DNA of 58,050 nt from Azospirillaceae bacterium (GTDB taxonomy: Bacteria > Pseudomonadota > Alphaproteobacteria > Azospirillales > Azospirillaceae), in the NCBI GenBank assembly GCA_035645145.1, contig DASQNC010000042.1, positions 1 to 58,050 of the forward strand, in the 5' to 3' direction. Shown piece after piece: positions 25,837 through 35,141 of this stretch. The position numbers were made by a program, and so were the translations under genes. The notes beneath the pieces are model-generated. The model saw only the letters and a program-made list of their open reading frames with translations, did no database searches and was not told the origin of the DNA. The stretch's first letter is position 1, and the number at the start of each line of letters is the position of its first letter.

Positions 25837-27911
25837 TGGACGGCACCTCCATCGCCTTCGCTCCGCTGCTGCCCTGGACGGTTCTGGGGCCGTTGTTCGT
25901 GCTTGCGGCCGCGGTGGCGCTCCTGGCGCTGGTCCGGCGCGCCCGCGGTGCCGTCTGGCGAACGCTGGCACTGGCCGCGTTGGCGCTGGTGCTGATGAAC
26001 CCGTCCTTCGTGCAGGAGGAGCGGTCGCCCATCAAGGACGTCGCGGTCATTGTCGTCGACCAGTCGCCCAGCCAAGCCATCGGGGACCGGCGGGAGCGGA
26101 CCGAAAAGGCCGTGGCGGCGCTGGAGGGGCGCCTTGCCCGCGAGACCGACCTGGATGTGCGCGTGGTTCGGACCCAGGCCGGCGGGGAAGGGGCGGCGCC
26201 GGTGGACGAGACCCGCATGGTCGAGGCCCTGAACCGGGCGCTGGCCGATGTGCCGCGGCGTCGGCTTGCGGGCGCCGTGCTGATCACCGACGGGCAGGTC
26301 CACGACATCCCCGAGGGACTGCGCGGCCTGACCGACATCGGGCCGGTGCACACCCTTCTGACCGGCCGGCGCGACGAGGCGGACCGGCGGCTCGCGGTCG
26401 TGCAGGCGCCCAGCTACGGCACCCTCGACCGGCCCGTCAGCGTGACCGTCCGGGTCGAGGACCAGCCGAACCGCCAATCCACCGACGCGTGGCTGACCGT
26501 CCGGCGCGGTGCCGATGCGCCGCAACGGATGCGCGTGCCCGTGGGCCGCGACCACCGGCTGGAGCTGACCCTCGCCCACGCCGGGCAGAACGTCTTCGAG
26601 CTGGAGGTCGAGGCCGGACGGGACGAATTGACGCTTGCCAACAACCGCGTCGCAGTGGTCGTCAACGGTGTGCGCGACCGGCTGCGGGTGCTGCTGGTCT
26701 CCGGCGAGCCCCATGCGGGCGAGCGGACGTGGCGCAATATCCTGAAGTCCGACCCATCGGTCGATCTGGTCCACTTCACGATCCTGCGTCCGCCGGAAAA
26801 GCAGGACGGCACGCCCATCCGCGAGCTCTCGTTGATCGCGTTTCCGATCCGCGAGCTGTTCGAAATCAAGTTGCACGAGTTCGATCTGGTCATCTTCGAC
26901 CGGTACCGTCGTCGTGGCATCCTGCCCAACGTGTACCTCCAGAACATCGTGGACTACGTGCAGCGCGGCGGTGCCCTGCTGGAGGCGAGCGGGGCTGCCT
27001 TTGCGGGCCCGATGAGCCTGTCGCGGACGCCGCTGGGCAACATCATCCCGGCGCGGACGACCGGCGACGTGCTGGACGGGGCCTTCAAGCCGCAGATCAC
27101 CGACGTCGGTCGTCGCCATCCCGTGACGTCCGGCCTCGGCCCGTTGGATCCCAAGGCCGAACCGCCGTGGGGCCGGTGGTTCCGACAGGCGGATGTCGAG
27201 ACGGCCGAGGGGGCGGTGGTGATGTCCGGCAACGCCGGGCGGCCACTGCTGGTCCTGAACCGAGTTGGCGAGGGTCGGGTGGCCCAGCTGACCTCCGACC
27301 AGATCTGGTTGTGGAGCCGGGGGTTCGAAGGGGGCGGGCCCCAGGCCGAGTTGCTGCGCCGTCTGGCGCATTGGCTCATGAAGGAGCCGGAGCTGGAGGA
27401 AAACGACCTGCGCGCCCGCGTCGACGGCAACCGGGTCACCATCGAGCGCCGGACGCTGGAGCCCGATCCACGGCCCGTGACCCTGACGCAGCCCTCGGGC
27501 GAGACCCGGCAGTTCACACTGTCCGAGGAGAGCGACGGCTTTGCCCGTGCGTCCTTCACGGCGTCCGAACCCGGAATCCACCGTTTCACCGATGGTGAGC
27601 GCACGGCCTTCGCCGTGGTCGGGGCCGTCAACCCGCCGGAACTGGCTGATGTTCGGACCACGGCCGCGCGTCTGCAGCCGGTGGCCGATGCCAGCGGCGG
27701 GGGAGTCCTTTGGCTGGGCGAGCGCGAGGACTTCGAGGTCCGCCGCACCCGGCCCGAACGCGACCAGTCCGGGCGCAACTGGATCGGCCTGCGTGCGAAC
27801 GGGGATTACGTGGTCACCGGCGTGAACGAAACGCCGCTGATGCCCGCCCTCCTCGTCCTGGTCCTCGTCCTCGGCACCTTGATGGTCGCATGGCGGCGGG
27901 AGGGGCGGTAA
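25833..27911 (+). CDS. Membrane-anchored vWA / glutamine-amidotransferase-like protein
   Basis: A 692-residue protein. Two N-terminal helices (VLGPLFVLAAAVALLALVRR; TLALAALALVLMNPSF) and one C-terminal helix (ALLVLVLVLGTLMVAW) anchor it. A vWA domain follows the first helices with an intact MIDAS-like DQSPS. A middle region DRLRVLLVSGEPHAGERTWR to VDYVQRGGALLEASG resembles the amidotransferase-like fold without an obvious catalytic triad. Its ATG overlaps the DUF4159 stop by four bases (ATGA). With the preceding genes it forms a conserved alphaproteobacterial operon of unknown function. Confidence 0.82.
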   Translation: MMDGTSIAFAPLLPWTVLGPLFVLAAAVALLALVRRARGAVWRTLALAALALVLMNPSFVQEERSPIKDVAVIVVDQSPSQAIGDRRERTEKAVAALEGRLARETDLDVRVVRTQAGGEGAAPVDETRMVEALNRALADVPRRRLAGAVLITDGQVHDIPEGLRGLTDIGPVHTLLTGRRDEADRRLAVVQAPSYGTLDRPVSVTVRVEDQPNRQSTDAWLTVRRGADAPQRMRVPVGRDHRLELTLAHAGQNVFELEVEAGRDELTLANNRVAVVVNGVRDRLRVLLVSGEPHAGERTWRNILKSDPSVDLVHFTILRPPEKQDGTPIRELSLIAFPIRELFEIKLHEFDLVIFDRYRRRGILPNVYLQNIVDYVQRGGALLEASGAAFAGPMSLSRTPLGNIIPARTTGDVLDGAFKPQITDVGRRHPVTSGLGPLDPKAEPPWGRWFRQADVETAEGAVVMSGNAGRPLLVLNRVGEGRVAQLTSDQIWLWSRGFEGGGPQAELLRRLAHWLMKEPELEENDLRARVDGNRVTIERRTLEPDPRPVTLTQPSGETRQFTLSEESDGFARASFTASEPGIHRFTDGERTAFAVVGAVNPPELADVRTTAARLQPVADASGGGVLWLGEREDFEVRRTRPERDQSGRNWIGLRANGDYVVTGVNETPLMPALLVLVLVLGTLMVAWRREGR

Positions 27912-28211
27912 GTCCGCCGCCTCTTCTCCGGAGTGAGGATCGACCTTCGGGGCAAGTTTCGCCCAAGGCATTTGCCCCGGTCGAGTGGATGCCTTCGGGC
28001 CGAATGGCGTGGCCAGGCCCATTGGCCCCACCCGTTCTCGGCAAGTGGCCGGATGGCGTAATTCCCGCCGCGCCGTCGATGTGGCCGGGACTTAATGCGG
28101 TCTCGCTTCCGACTGTTCCGAATATTTGAATTTAATATTTCATTCCTTGTCCCGTTCCCGTTGCGCCGGTCCTTAATGAGGGATCCGAGCAACCGCGGAA
28201 AAGGCAGGGTC
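27912..28211 (+). promoter_or_regulatory. 300-base intergenic region with an AT-only block
   Basis: No gene is visible. At 28120-28141 there is a 22-base run of almost pure A/T containing two AATATT copies, striking against the GC-rich surroundings. It lies 70-90 bases before the epimerase start and is probably the promoter region. No strong terminator for the upstream operon was found. Confidence 0.4.
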
Positions 28212-29165
28212 ATGGTCCACTACGTCGTCACGGGTGGTGCCGGCTTCATCGGGTCCCATCTTGTCCGGCGATTGCTCGGCTTGGGTCACCGGGTCACGGT
28301 GCTGGACAACTTTTCCACCGGGAAGGTCTGGAACATCCCCCCGGGCGCCGACGTGTGGACCGGCGATATCCGCGACCCCGGCGTGATGCGGGCGGTGTTG
28401 GCGGACGCCGACGGCTGCTTCCATCTGGCCGCCGTCGCCTCCGTGCAAAAGACCTGCATCGACTGGTTGGCATCCACCCAGGTCAATCTCGCCGGGACCG
28501 TCGCCGTGTTCGAGGCCGCCCGCGCCAACGGCATCCGTCCCGCCATTCCCGTCGTCTACGCGTCGTCCGCGGCAGTCTACGGCGATGTGCGGGAGTTTCC
28601 GACGCCCGAGACCGCGCCCAAGGCCCCCATCTCGGCATACGGGGTGGACAAGCTGTCGGGCGAAATGCACGCCGCCGTGGGGTGGAAGACCCACGGCGTG
28701 CCGAGCGTCGGTCTGCGCTTCTTCAACGTCTATGGCCCCGGCCAGGACCCGTCCTCGCCCTATTCGGGGGTCATCTCGATCTTCGCCAGGCGGATTGCGA
28801 ACAGGGAGCCGATCACCATCCATGGCGACGGCATGCAGTTGCGCGACTTCGTCTTCGTGGAGGATGTGGTGGACCATCTGGTCGCGGCCATGGGCAAGGC
28901 GGCCGACGGTGCCCGCGTCTACAATGTCTGTACCGGCCGGACCACCAGCATCAGCCAGTTGGCGGAGCAGTTGATGTTCGTTTGCGGCCGCGTGGTGGAG
29001 CGTCGGCGGGAACCCGCCCGCGAAGGGGATATCCGCACCTCGCTCGGCAATCCGACCCTGGCGGTCCGGGAACTCGGCGTGGCCGCACGGACCACCTTGG
29101 CCGACGGACTCCGGCGAACCCTTGCCGGTGTGGACGAGCCGCTTCCAATGGCCGCATTCGCCTAA
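28212..29165 (+). CDS. UDP-glucose/UDP-GlcNAc 4-epimerase-type SDR
   Basis: A 317-residue extended SDR. VTGGAGFIGSHLVRRLLGLG binds NAD; LDNFSTGKVWNI follows as in GalE/WbpP-like enzymes. The active site is VYASSAAVYGD and SAYGVDK (Tyr, Lys), then RFFNVYGPGQDPSSPYSGVI, typical of UDP-GlcNAc 4-epimerases. It probably supplies a UDP-sugar for surface glycans. No glycosyltransferases are adjacent. The ATG is preceded by GGCAGGG. Confidence 0.82.
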   Translation: MVHYVVTGGAGFIGSHLVRRLLGLGHRVTVLDNFSTGKVWNIPPGADVWTGDIRDPGVMRAVLADADGCFHLAAVASVQKTCIDWLASTQVNLAGTVAVFEAARANGIRPAIPVVYASSAAVYGDVREFPTPETAPKAPISAYGVDKLSGEMHAAVGWKTHGVPSVGLRFFNVYGPGQDPSSPYSGVISIFARRIANREPITIHGDGMQLRDFVFVEDVVDHLVAAMGKAADGARVYNVCTGRTTSISQLAEQLMFVCGRVVERRREPAREGDIRTSLGNPTLAVRELGVAARTTLADGLRRTLAGVDEPLPMAAFA

Positions 29166-29242
29166 CCCGGGCGGGGATCTGGCCGAGGCCGCCCACACCG
29201 CGCTAATCAGGACGTGGACAGGGCTTCGACCGGAGCGGGGAC

Positions 29243-30400
29243 ATGGCGCGGATCGGCGTGAAGGGGCGTGGTTGGGCTCGCGTGGCCTGGGGGCTGCGCT
29301 GTGCCGCCGTGTGCTGCGCCTTGGCCGCCGCCGGCCACCTCACCATCGCTCCGGCCGGCGCGCAGCAGCCGCGGGCGCTGCAAGGGCAATCCTCCACACC
29401 CCCGGCAACCGTCACGCCCCCGCCGTCCGCCCCCGTGCCGACCCTGGCGCCGATGCTGCGCGGGGTCATGCCGGCGGTCGTCAGCATCGCCACCCGCAAG
29501 CGGGCGATGGGCAATCCCTTGTTCTCCGACCCCTTCTTCCGCCGCTTCTTCGGCAATGGCCAGGGCGGATCGTCCCGCAATGCCGTGGCCGCCGGATCCG
29601 GTGTGATCGTCGATGCGGGCAACGGCCTCGTGGTGACCAATAGCCACGTGGTCGAGGGATCGGACGAGATCGAGGTGACGACCCAGGACGGGCGGCGTTT
29701 GCCCGCCCGGCTGGTCGGGCGGGATCCGGCGACCGACATCGCGGTGGTGCGGGTGGAGGCGCGCGGGTTGGTGGAACTGCCCTTCGGCGACAGTGACCGG
29801 CTGGAGGTCGGGGACTATGTGGTGGCGATCGGCAATCCCTTCGGGCTCGGCCAGACCGCCACGCTGGGCATTGTCAGCGCACTCGGGCGCGGCGGGCTGA
29901 GTCCGGAGGGTTACGAGGACTTCATTCAGACCGATGCTCCCATCAACCCCGGCAACTCCGGCGGCGCGCTGGTGGATCTGCGGGGGCGGCTGGTTGGCAT
30001 CAACACCGCCATCCTGGCGCCCGGCGGCGGCAATGTGGGCATCGGCTTCGCCGTGCCCGTCACCATGGTCCGGGCGGTGCTCGACCAACTGGTGCGCTAT
30101 GGCGAGGTCCGCCGCGGCCGAATCGGCGTCGCGGTCGAGGATGTGACGCCCGAGGTTGCCGAAACCCTCGGCCTTGCTCGGCCGGAGGGGGCCGTCGTGG
30201 CCGATGTGGAGAGGGGATCTTCCGCCCAGCGTGCCGGCGTCCGGCCGGGTGACGTGGTGGTCGCGGTCAACGGGACCCCGATCCGGGGGGGCACCCAATT
30301 GCGCAACCGGATCGGGGTGGTCCGTGCCGGCGAGACGGTGGAACTGACCCTCGACCGTAAGGGGCGGGCCGTCACGCTCCGGGCCACGGTCGAACCCTGA
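29243..30400 (+). CDS. HtrA/DegQ-type periplasmic serine protease with one PDZ domain
   Basis: A 385-residue trypsin-fold protease. An N-terminal signal sequence (CAAVCCALAAAGHLTIAPAG) precedes a Pro-rich linker. The catalytic triad is visible: His in VVTNSHVVEG, Asp in DPATDIAVVR, Ser in NPGNSGGALVDL. A single PDZ domain follows (IGVAVEDVTPEVAETLGL; GDVVVAVNGTPI). One PDZ rather than two makes it DegS-like in layout. It likely handles misfolded envelope proteins. It follows the epimerase by 77 bases. Confidence 0.9.
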   Translation: MARIGVKGRGWARVAWGLRCAAVCCALAAAGHLTIAPAGAQQPRALQGQSSTPPATVTPPPSAPVPTLAPMLRGVMPAVVSIATRKRAMGNPLFSDPFFRRFFGNGQGGSSRNAVAAGSGVIVDAGNGLVVTNSHVVEGSDEIEVTTQDGRRLPARLVGRDPATDIAVVRVEARGLVELPFGDSDRLEVGDYVVAIGNPFGLGQTATLGIVSALGRGGLSPEGYEDFIQTDAPINPGNSGGALVDLRGRLVGINTAILAPGGGNVGIGFAVPVTMVRAVLDQLVRYGEVRRGRIGVAVEDVTPEVAETLGLARPEGAVVADVERGSSAQRAGVRPGDVVVAVNGTPIRGGTQLRNRIGVVRAGETVELTLDRKGRAVTLRATVEP

Positions 30401-30496
30401 CGACCGTGACCGTCCAGCTGTCAACCCATTGCGGTTGCGATGTCCACGGGGCACAGTCGGTGCTCTGCGGATCGTTTGTTGGAAGGCAGTAACCGG

Positions 30497-32155
30497 ATGA
30501 GCTTCGACATGCGTGCAGCCGCCGCCCGCTGGGCAGTGGCGCTGACGGAAATCCCGAGCGTGACCGGCACGGCGGACGAGGCGGGGTTTGCGGAGCGGCT
30601 GGTGTCGATGCTTCGGGACCGCCCGGCCTTCGCCGACCGCCCGCAGGATGTGTGGACTTTGCCGGCACCGGGCGGTCTGCCGGGCCGGGCGTGTGTTTTC
30701 GCGCTGCTGCGGGGCCGTGGCCCGCGAACGGTGGTGCTGACGGGCCACTTCGATACCGTGCATGTGGACGATTACGGCGATCTGGCCCATCTCGCCCAGA
30801 GGCCCGATGCGCTGAAGCCGGCATTGGCTGCGCGTCTACGCGCTGCGGTCGCCGCCGGCACCGCGAGCGAGGCGGAGCGTCGGGCGCTCGCCGATCTGGA
30901 GGGCCCTGCCTTCCTACCCGGACGGGGCCTTTTGGACATGAAGGCCGGGCTCGCGGCCGGGCTCGCGGCCATCGAAGCCGCAGCCGAGGTGCCGGACCGC
31001 GAAGGCAACCTCCTGTTCCTGGCCGTTCCCGACGAGGAGGTGAACTCGGCCGGGGCACGGGCGGCCGCGGCTGCGCTGTCGGAGGTCGCCGATCGGCTGG
31101 GCATCGAGATCGTCGCAGCCGTCAACCTGGACGCATTGGTGGACGAGGGCGACGGGACCGAGGGGCGTGCCGTGGCGTTGGGCACCATCGGCAAGCTGCT
31201 GCCCAGCGCGCTGGTCGTCGGCCGGGCCGTGCACGCCTCCAACGCGTTCCACGGATTTGGGGCGGGTGCGCTCGCCGGTGCGCTCGCGGCCGAGGTGGAG
31301 TGGGCGCCCGAACTGCTGGAAGGCGAGGGGGCGGATGTTGCGCCCGGAACCGTTCTGCTGGGCATGAAGGACGGCAAGCGTGGCTACGACGTGACCACGC
31401 CCGAGCGCGTCTGGATGTACTGGAACGTGCTGACCCACGGCCGTGGACCGGTCCAGGTCATGGCCGTCATGGAGCAATTGGCGCGCCGGGTGGCGCATGG
31501 CCTGTCCGAGCGGCTGGCCCGCCGCCTCGCCGCGGTCCCGCGCGAGACGGGCCGGCCTGAAGCCGTCCCCACGGTCCAGGTTCTGACCTACTCGTCCCTG
31601 CACCAGGAGGTGGTGGCGCGGAACCCGGATGCGGCCGGGCTGCTGTCGGGCTTGGCACGCGAGGTGGCGGCCAACGGTTTCGACCTGCCCGAGCAATGCC
31701 GTATCCTGACCGAGCGGACTTGGGAATTGAGCGGTCGGAGCGGCCCCGCCATTGTCCTGGGGTTTGCCTCGATGCCCTATCTGCCGACCCAACTCGGGGC
31801 GGATCCCAACGCGCGGCATCTGGCGCAGGCCGTTGCGGAAGCCGCGGCCGAAGTCGGGGCGCGGCACCGCACCGGCATCCGGCTGATCCGGTATTTCCCC
31901 GGCATTTCGGACATGAGCTATCTGGGCCAGGCCGACGAGGCCGCGGTTCCCGCCATCGCCGCCGAGACGCCGGTGTGGGGTGTGGGCATACCCTGGCCGG
32001 ACGGGCCGGCGCTGGGCGGGGTGCCCATCGTCAACGCCGGCCCCTGGGGGCGCGACTACCACACGCCGCTGGAGCGCGTGCACGTGGATTACGCGTTCGC
32101 GGTCCTGCCGGAATTGGTGGCGGAGATCGCCCGGCGGGCACTGCGGCGGGGGTGA
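30497..32155 (+). CDS. RocB-like M20-family metallopeptidase
   Basis: A 552-residue protein of the M20 clan. Metal ligands are seen in VLTGHFDTVHVDDYGD (His, Asp), GRGLLDMKAG (Asp) and LAVPDEEVNSAG (Glu-Glu); the C-terminal His is in GRDYHTPLERV. Length and the DVTTPERVWMYWNVL block match the RocB (arginine utilisation) family, whose substrate is not well defined. No arginine-catabolic genes are adjacent, so the role is open. GGATGA-type start with a weak ribosome-binding site. Confidence 0.82.
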   Translation: MSFDMRAAAARWAVALTEIPSVTGTADEAGFAERLVSMLRDRPAFADRPQDVWTLPAPGGLPGRACVFALLRGRGPRTVVLTGHFDTVHVDDYGDLAHLAQRPDALKPALAARLRAAVAAGTASEAERRALADLEGPAFLPGRGLLDMKAGLAAGLAAIEAAAEVPDREGNLLFLAVPDEEVNSAGARAAAAALSEVADRLGIEIVAAVNLDALVDEGDGTEGRAVALGTIGKLLPSALVVGRAVHASNAFHGFGAGALAGALAAEVEWAPELLEGEGADVAPGTVLLGMKDGKRGYDVTTPERVWMYWNVLTHGRGPVQVMAVMEQLARRVAHGLSERLARRLAAVPRETGRPEAVPTVQVLTYSSLHQEVVARNPDAAGLLSGLAREVAANGFDLPEQCRILTERTWELSGRSGPAIVLGFASMPYLPTQLGADPNARHLAQAVAEAAAEVGARHRTGIRLIRYFPGISDMSYLGQADEAAVPAIAAETPVWGVGIPWPDGPALGGVPIVNAGPWGRDYHTPLERVHVDYAFAVLPELVAEIARRALRRG

Positions 32156-32243
32156 TGGGTTGGCGACCGATTACATCGGTGGGGCCTAATTCTGCGGTGC
32201 CGTCCTGAGGTGCACTTGCTGGCGGAAGAAATATTAGCGCTGG

Positions 32244-32261
32244 AAGGTAATCATTAACCTT
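32244..32261. promoter_or_regulatory. Inverted repeat upstream of the receiver-like gene
   Basis: AAGGT (32244-32248) and ACCTT (32257-32261) flank ATTA-rich bases in an AT-rich patch about 50 bases before the gene start. It may be a promoter/operator; alternatively a weak terminator for the preceding peptidase. Confidence 0.25.
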
Positions 32262-32307
32262 ATTCTCCCCAAAGTCGCCATGGTCCTATGCTGTGGAGAC
32301 ACGGATC

Positions 32308-32685
32308 ATGATTCCAGCGAATGACAGCTTTGATTGCCCGGTCGCCCTCGTGATGGAGGGGTGCCCCGAGGTTCGTGCTGGACTGGCTACCCAGCTGTGC
32401 GCCCTGGGATACGTGGTCGTGGAGGCGGGTGACACCGCAGTGGCATTGGACCTGCTGTTCCGGTTGCGGGGGTTGGCCCTGGTCGTCGCGTCCTGCGGTG
32501 ACCAGTGTGCGGAGGGGATGGCGGTCGTCCGCACGGCCCTCCGGCTTGGCTTGGCCTGTGTGGTGTCGGCCGATTGCGAGATGGTCGCTTCGGACACCCG
32601 CGCCTTGGGTGCCCAGGTCTTCGACGGGCCGTTCCCGCCCACCGCACTCCTGTCCCTGGTCGCGCCCGTTGGCGCCGCTGCCTAG
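32308..32685 (+). CDS. Degenerate CheY-like receiver domain protein
   Basis: A 125-residue stand-alone protein whose helices and strands follow a receiver domain: CPVALVMEGCPEVRAGLATQ, GYVVVEAGDTAVALDLL, LALVVASCGD, ACVVSADCE, GAQVFDGPFPPTALLSLV. The catalytic residues are mostly lost. The acidic pair after strand 1 reads EG, the phospho-acceptor Asp position reads Ser/Cys, and the KP of the last loop reads GP. Phosphorylation is therefore unlikely, and it may be a protein-interaction adaptor. ATG has GGAG nine bases upstream; a GTG five codons earlier is less likely. It converges on the RTX array. Confidence 0.65.
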   Translation: MIPANDSFDCPVALVMEGCPEVRAGLATQLCALGYVVVEAGDTAVALDLLFRLRGLALVVASCGDQCAEGMAVVRTALRLGLACVVSADCEMVASDTRALGAQVFDGPFPPTALLSLVAPVGAAA

Positions 32686-32730
32686 GTTTCCACTTGCCCG
32701 CAGAAATTCGTCATATCGGGTCGCCGGCAC

Positions 32731-32767
32731 GAAATGCCCCCGGCGGCCGGGCTGCCGGGGGCGTTTC
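32731..32767 (-). terminator. Terminator of RTX copy a
   Basis: A 14-bp stem with one G-T pair (32731-32744 with 32754-32767) lies 20 bases after the copy a stop on the minus strand. Its flanks match those of the fragment d terminator, showing common ancestry. It can also end the convergent receiver-like gene. Confidence 0.65.
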
Positions 32768-32787
32768 GTCCGTTCCCTGTACCCGGG

Positions 32788-35019
32788 TCAGACCAGCCAG
32801 ATGGTGGTCCCGGTGCCGTCCCAGTGCGTCCGGAACTGGGCCGTGGACAGGTCCGGTCCCGACAGCGTCACGTACTCCCACCAGTCGTCGCCCAGCGTGA
32901 TCCGGCTCGTCGCCTTCGTGCCATAGAGGTGCGAGAGGTCCCGGTCGAGGACCACCAGACGGTCGCCGCGCGCGAAGTCCTGGATGTGGTCCTTGATCAA
33001 CTCCTCCGCCGTGCCGATGAACAGGTCGTTGCCGAGCCCGCCGTAGACGGTGTCCGAGCCCAGGCCGCTGTGGATCCGGTCGACGCCGTCGCCGCCCCGG
33101 AGAGTGTCGGACTCGCTGCCGCCATAGAGGCTGTCGTCCCCCGACCCGCCGTCCAGGGTGTCGCTGCCGGTGCCGCCGTACAGCCGGTCGCCATGGTCGC
33201 CGCCGTTCAGCGTGTCGCTGCCGGCCTCGCCGTACAGCCAGTCGTGGCCGCCCTGGCCCTCCAGCCGGTCGTTGCCGGTGCCGCCCAGCAGGTAGTCGTT
33301 GTGGATGCCGCCGTGCACGGTGTCGTTCCCGGCGCCGGCGGCGAGGATCGAGCCGCCGACCATCATGGCGCCGTGCCGGGCCTCCAGGTGGCCGGTGGTC
33401 TCCCAATGCCGGGTGGCGCGGGCGTGATCGGTGCCGAAGGCGGCGCGCAGGTCGGGGTTGCTGGCCAGGTAGCGGGCGGCGTCGAAGTAGGTGCCCCACG
33501 GGGTCACCGCCTCCTGGCCGACCAGGTGGTCGTCGTACTTGGAGCCGATCACGCGCTCGATGCCGGACAGCCGGTCGCCCTCGGCATCCGCCCACCGGCC
33601 GCGCCGCTCGGCCAGGTTGACGTAGACGCCGCCGGCCGAGGCCTCGTAGGACGCGGTGTCCATCGCGTCGTCGCCCGCAGCGGCGTCGAGGTGACCGTAC
33701 AGGGCGTCGGCGCCGGCGCCGCTGACCAGCAGGTCCTCGCCGCGGCCGCCGTACAGCCAGTCGCCGCCGCCGCCGAAGAGGGTGTCGTGGCCGTCGAGGC
33801 CGGACAGGATCTCGCTGTTGACGGTGCCGGTGAGGGTGTCGTCGCCGGTGGTGCCGCGAATCTCCGGACGGGGGACATAGGCGCGGCCGAAGATGCCCGC
33901 ACCGTTGCCGCTCTGGTCACCGGAGGTCCACGCTGCGCTGAAGCCGCCATCCGATCGTGCCGCCAGCACCACATTGACTTGGTCGCCGGCCGTGGTGTCG
34001 TTGAGGCGGACTTCGCTACTGACCTGGGTTCCAGCGGCGTCGAAGCGCTGGGCGTAGATGCCGTACTCGGAGCCGTCCTGGTGGCGTGACTCCCAAGCCA
34101 CCACGAAGCCGCCATCGGCCAAGCCGACGACATCGGGCCTGCCCTGGTAGTACCAGTTATATGTGTTGACGCGGAGCTCGCCACCGACCTTGGCACCGGC
34201 CGCGTCGAAGCGCTGGAGGTAGACGTCGCCCTCGACGTCGTCGTGCAGGCTGCCCCAGACGACGACGAAGCCGCCGTCGGCCAACGCCGCCGTCGAGGGA
34301 TAGTACTGATCGCCCGCGGTGGCGGCGTTGACCTGGAACTCGCCGCCGACCTTGGCGCCGGTTGCGTCGAAGCGCTGGCCCTTGATGCCCCAGCCCGACG
34401 GCGCCCCCTCGGTTTCGCCCTGGGAGGATTGCCAGACCACCACGTAGCCGCCGTCGGCCAGCGCGGTGATCTCCGGCGTGGTCTGGCTGTCGGCGGTGAG
34501 GGTGGCGGCGTTTTGTGGCGGCCCGGCCGCCACGCCGCCGGCGTCGAAGCGCTGGGTAAGGATGTCGTACTTGTTGCTGCCCCAGCTTTCCCAGACCAGG
34601 GCGAAGCCGCCATCGCTCAGGCCGGCGACTCCGATCGGGGCCCCGAAGGCGCTGGCCACGCTGGCGCCGGCCAGGGTCACCTCGCCGCCGACCTTGGCGC
34701 CGATCGCGTCGAAGCGCTGGGCCTGGATGGTCTTGTGGTCGCTCGCCCACACCACCACGTAGCCGCCGTCGGCCAGGGCGGCCACGGCCGGTGTTGCCTG
34801 GTAGCCGTCCTGCAGGGTGTTGACCGCGATCTCGCCGCCGACGGGGGCGCCGGCGGCGTCGAGGCGTTGAGCGCGGATGTCGCTCTTGTAGTCGCCGGTA
34901 TCCCAGACCGCGACGTAGCCGCCGCCAGCCAAGCCGATCATGGACAAGTGGGACTGGTGCGTCGCGATGGTGCCGTTAATCAGGGTTTCGGCGCCAGGAG
35001 CTAACGAAGAGGGTGGCAT
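32788..35019 (-). CDS. RTX protein with seven-repeat beta-propeller-like domain (copy a, intact)
   Basis: About 743 residues. There is no Sec signal. Residues about 25-385 hold seven repeats of roughly 50 residues with the pattern ALADGGYVVVW...AQRFDAxGAKVGGE..VN, suggesting a seven-bladed propeller. The C-terminal half has scattered RTX motifs (GDDTLTG; DTLFGGGGDWLYGGRGED), a spacer containing FDAARYLASNPDLRAAFG and HWETTGHLEAR, then about ten near-continuous GGxGxDxLx nonapeptides (GNDRLEGQGGHDWLYGEAG onwards). Such repeats bind calcium outside the cell, and export is usually by type I secretion via the C-terminus. GGGAGATGCC precedes the ATG, as in copy b. It is the only copy without a visible disruption. 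Confidence 0.85.
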   Translation of the reverse strand: MPPSSLAPGAETLINGTIATHQSHLSMIGLAGGGYVAVWDTGDYKSDIRAQRLDAAGAPVGGEIAVNTLQDGYQATPAVAALADGGYVVVWASDHKTIQAQRFDAIGAKVGGEVTLAGASVASAFGAPIGVAGLSDGGFALVWESWGSNKYDILTQRFDAGGVAAGPPQNAATLTADSQTTPEITALADGGYVVVWQSSQGETEGAPSGWGIKGQRFDATGAKVGGEFQVNAATAGDQYYPSTAALADGGFVVVWGSLHDDVEGDVYLQRFDAAGAKVGGELRVNTYNWYYQGRPDVVGLADGGFVVAWESRHQDGSEYGIYAQRFDAAGTQVSSEVRLNDTTAGDQVNVVLAARSDGGFSAAWTSGDQSGNGAGIFGRAYVPRPEIRGTTGDDTLTGTVNSEILSGLDGHDTLFGGGGDWLYGGRGEDLLVSGAGADALYGHLDAAAGDDAMDTASYEASAGGVYVNLAERRGRWADAEGDRLSGIERVIGSKYDDHLVGQEAVTPWGTYFDAARYLASNPDLRAAFGTDHARATRHWETTGHLEARHGAMMVGGSILAAGAGNDTVHGGIHNDYLLGGTGNDRLEGQGGHDWLYGEAGSDTLNGGDHGDRLYGGTGSDTLDGGSGDDSLYGGSESDTLRGGDGVDRIHSGLGSDTVYGGLGNDLFIGTAEELIKDHIQDFARGDRLVVLDRDLSHLYGTKATSRITLGDDWWEYVTLSGPDLSTAQFRTHWDGTGTTIWLV
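33181..33530. repeat. Near-identical block shared by RTX copies a and c (copy a side)
   Basis: This segment aligns without gaps to 37007-37356. By hand I count about 12 mismatches in 350 bases, far fewer than in the flanking parts of the two genes. It codes for the spacer and the start of the nonapeptide run. Recent gene conversion is the simplest explanation. Confidence 0.8.
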
Positions 35020-35141
35020 GGCATCTCCCAAGATTATCTCTGGTGCTCTTGCGTGCAATCAAGTTGTTTTGCGCAACTGAAGATATTAATTCCTGAGGTG
35101 GGATGCCACTCCTTAATCATGGACGGCGAAATCCCGCTGAG

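Noticed and set aside
33000-33350. Regular short repeats that could suggest a CRISPR array or minisatellite
   Set aside because: The period is that of RTX nonapeptide codons, the repeats are imperfect and in frame with the protein, and no unique spacers are present.
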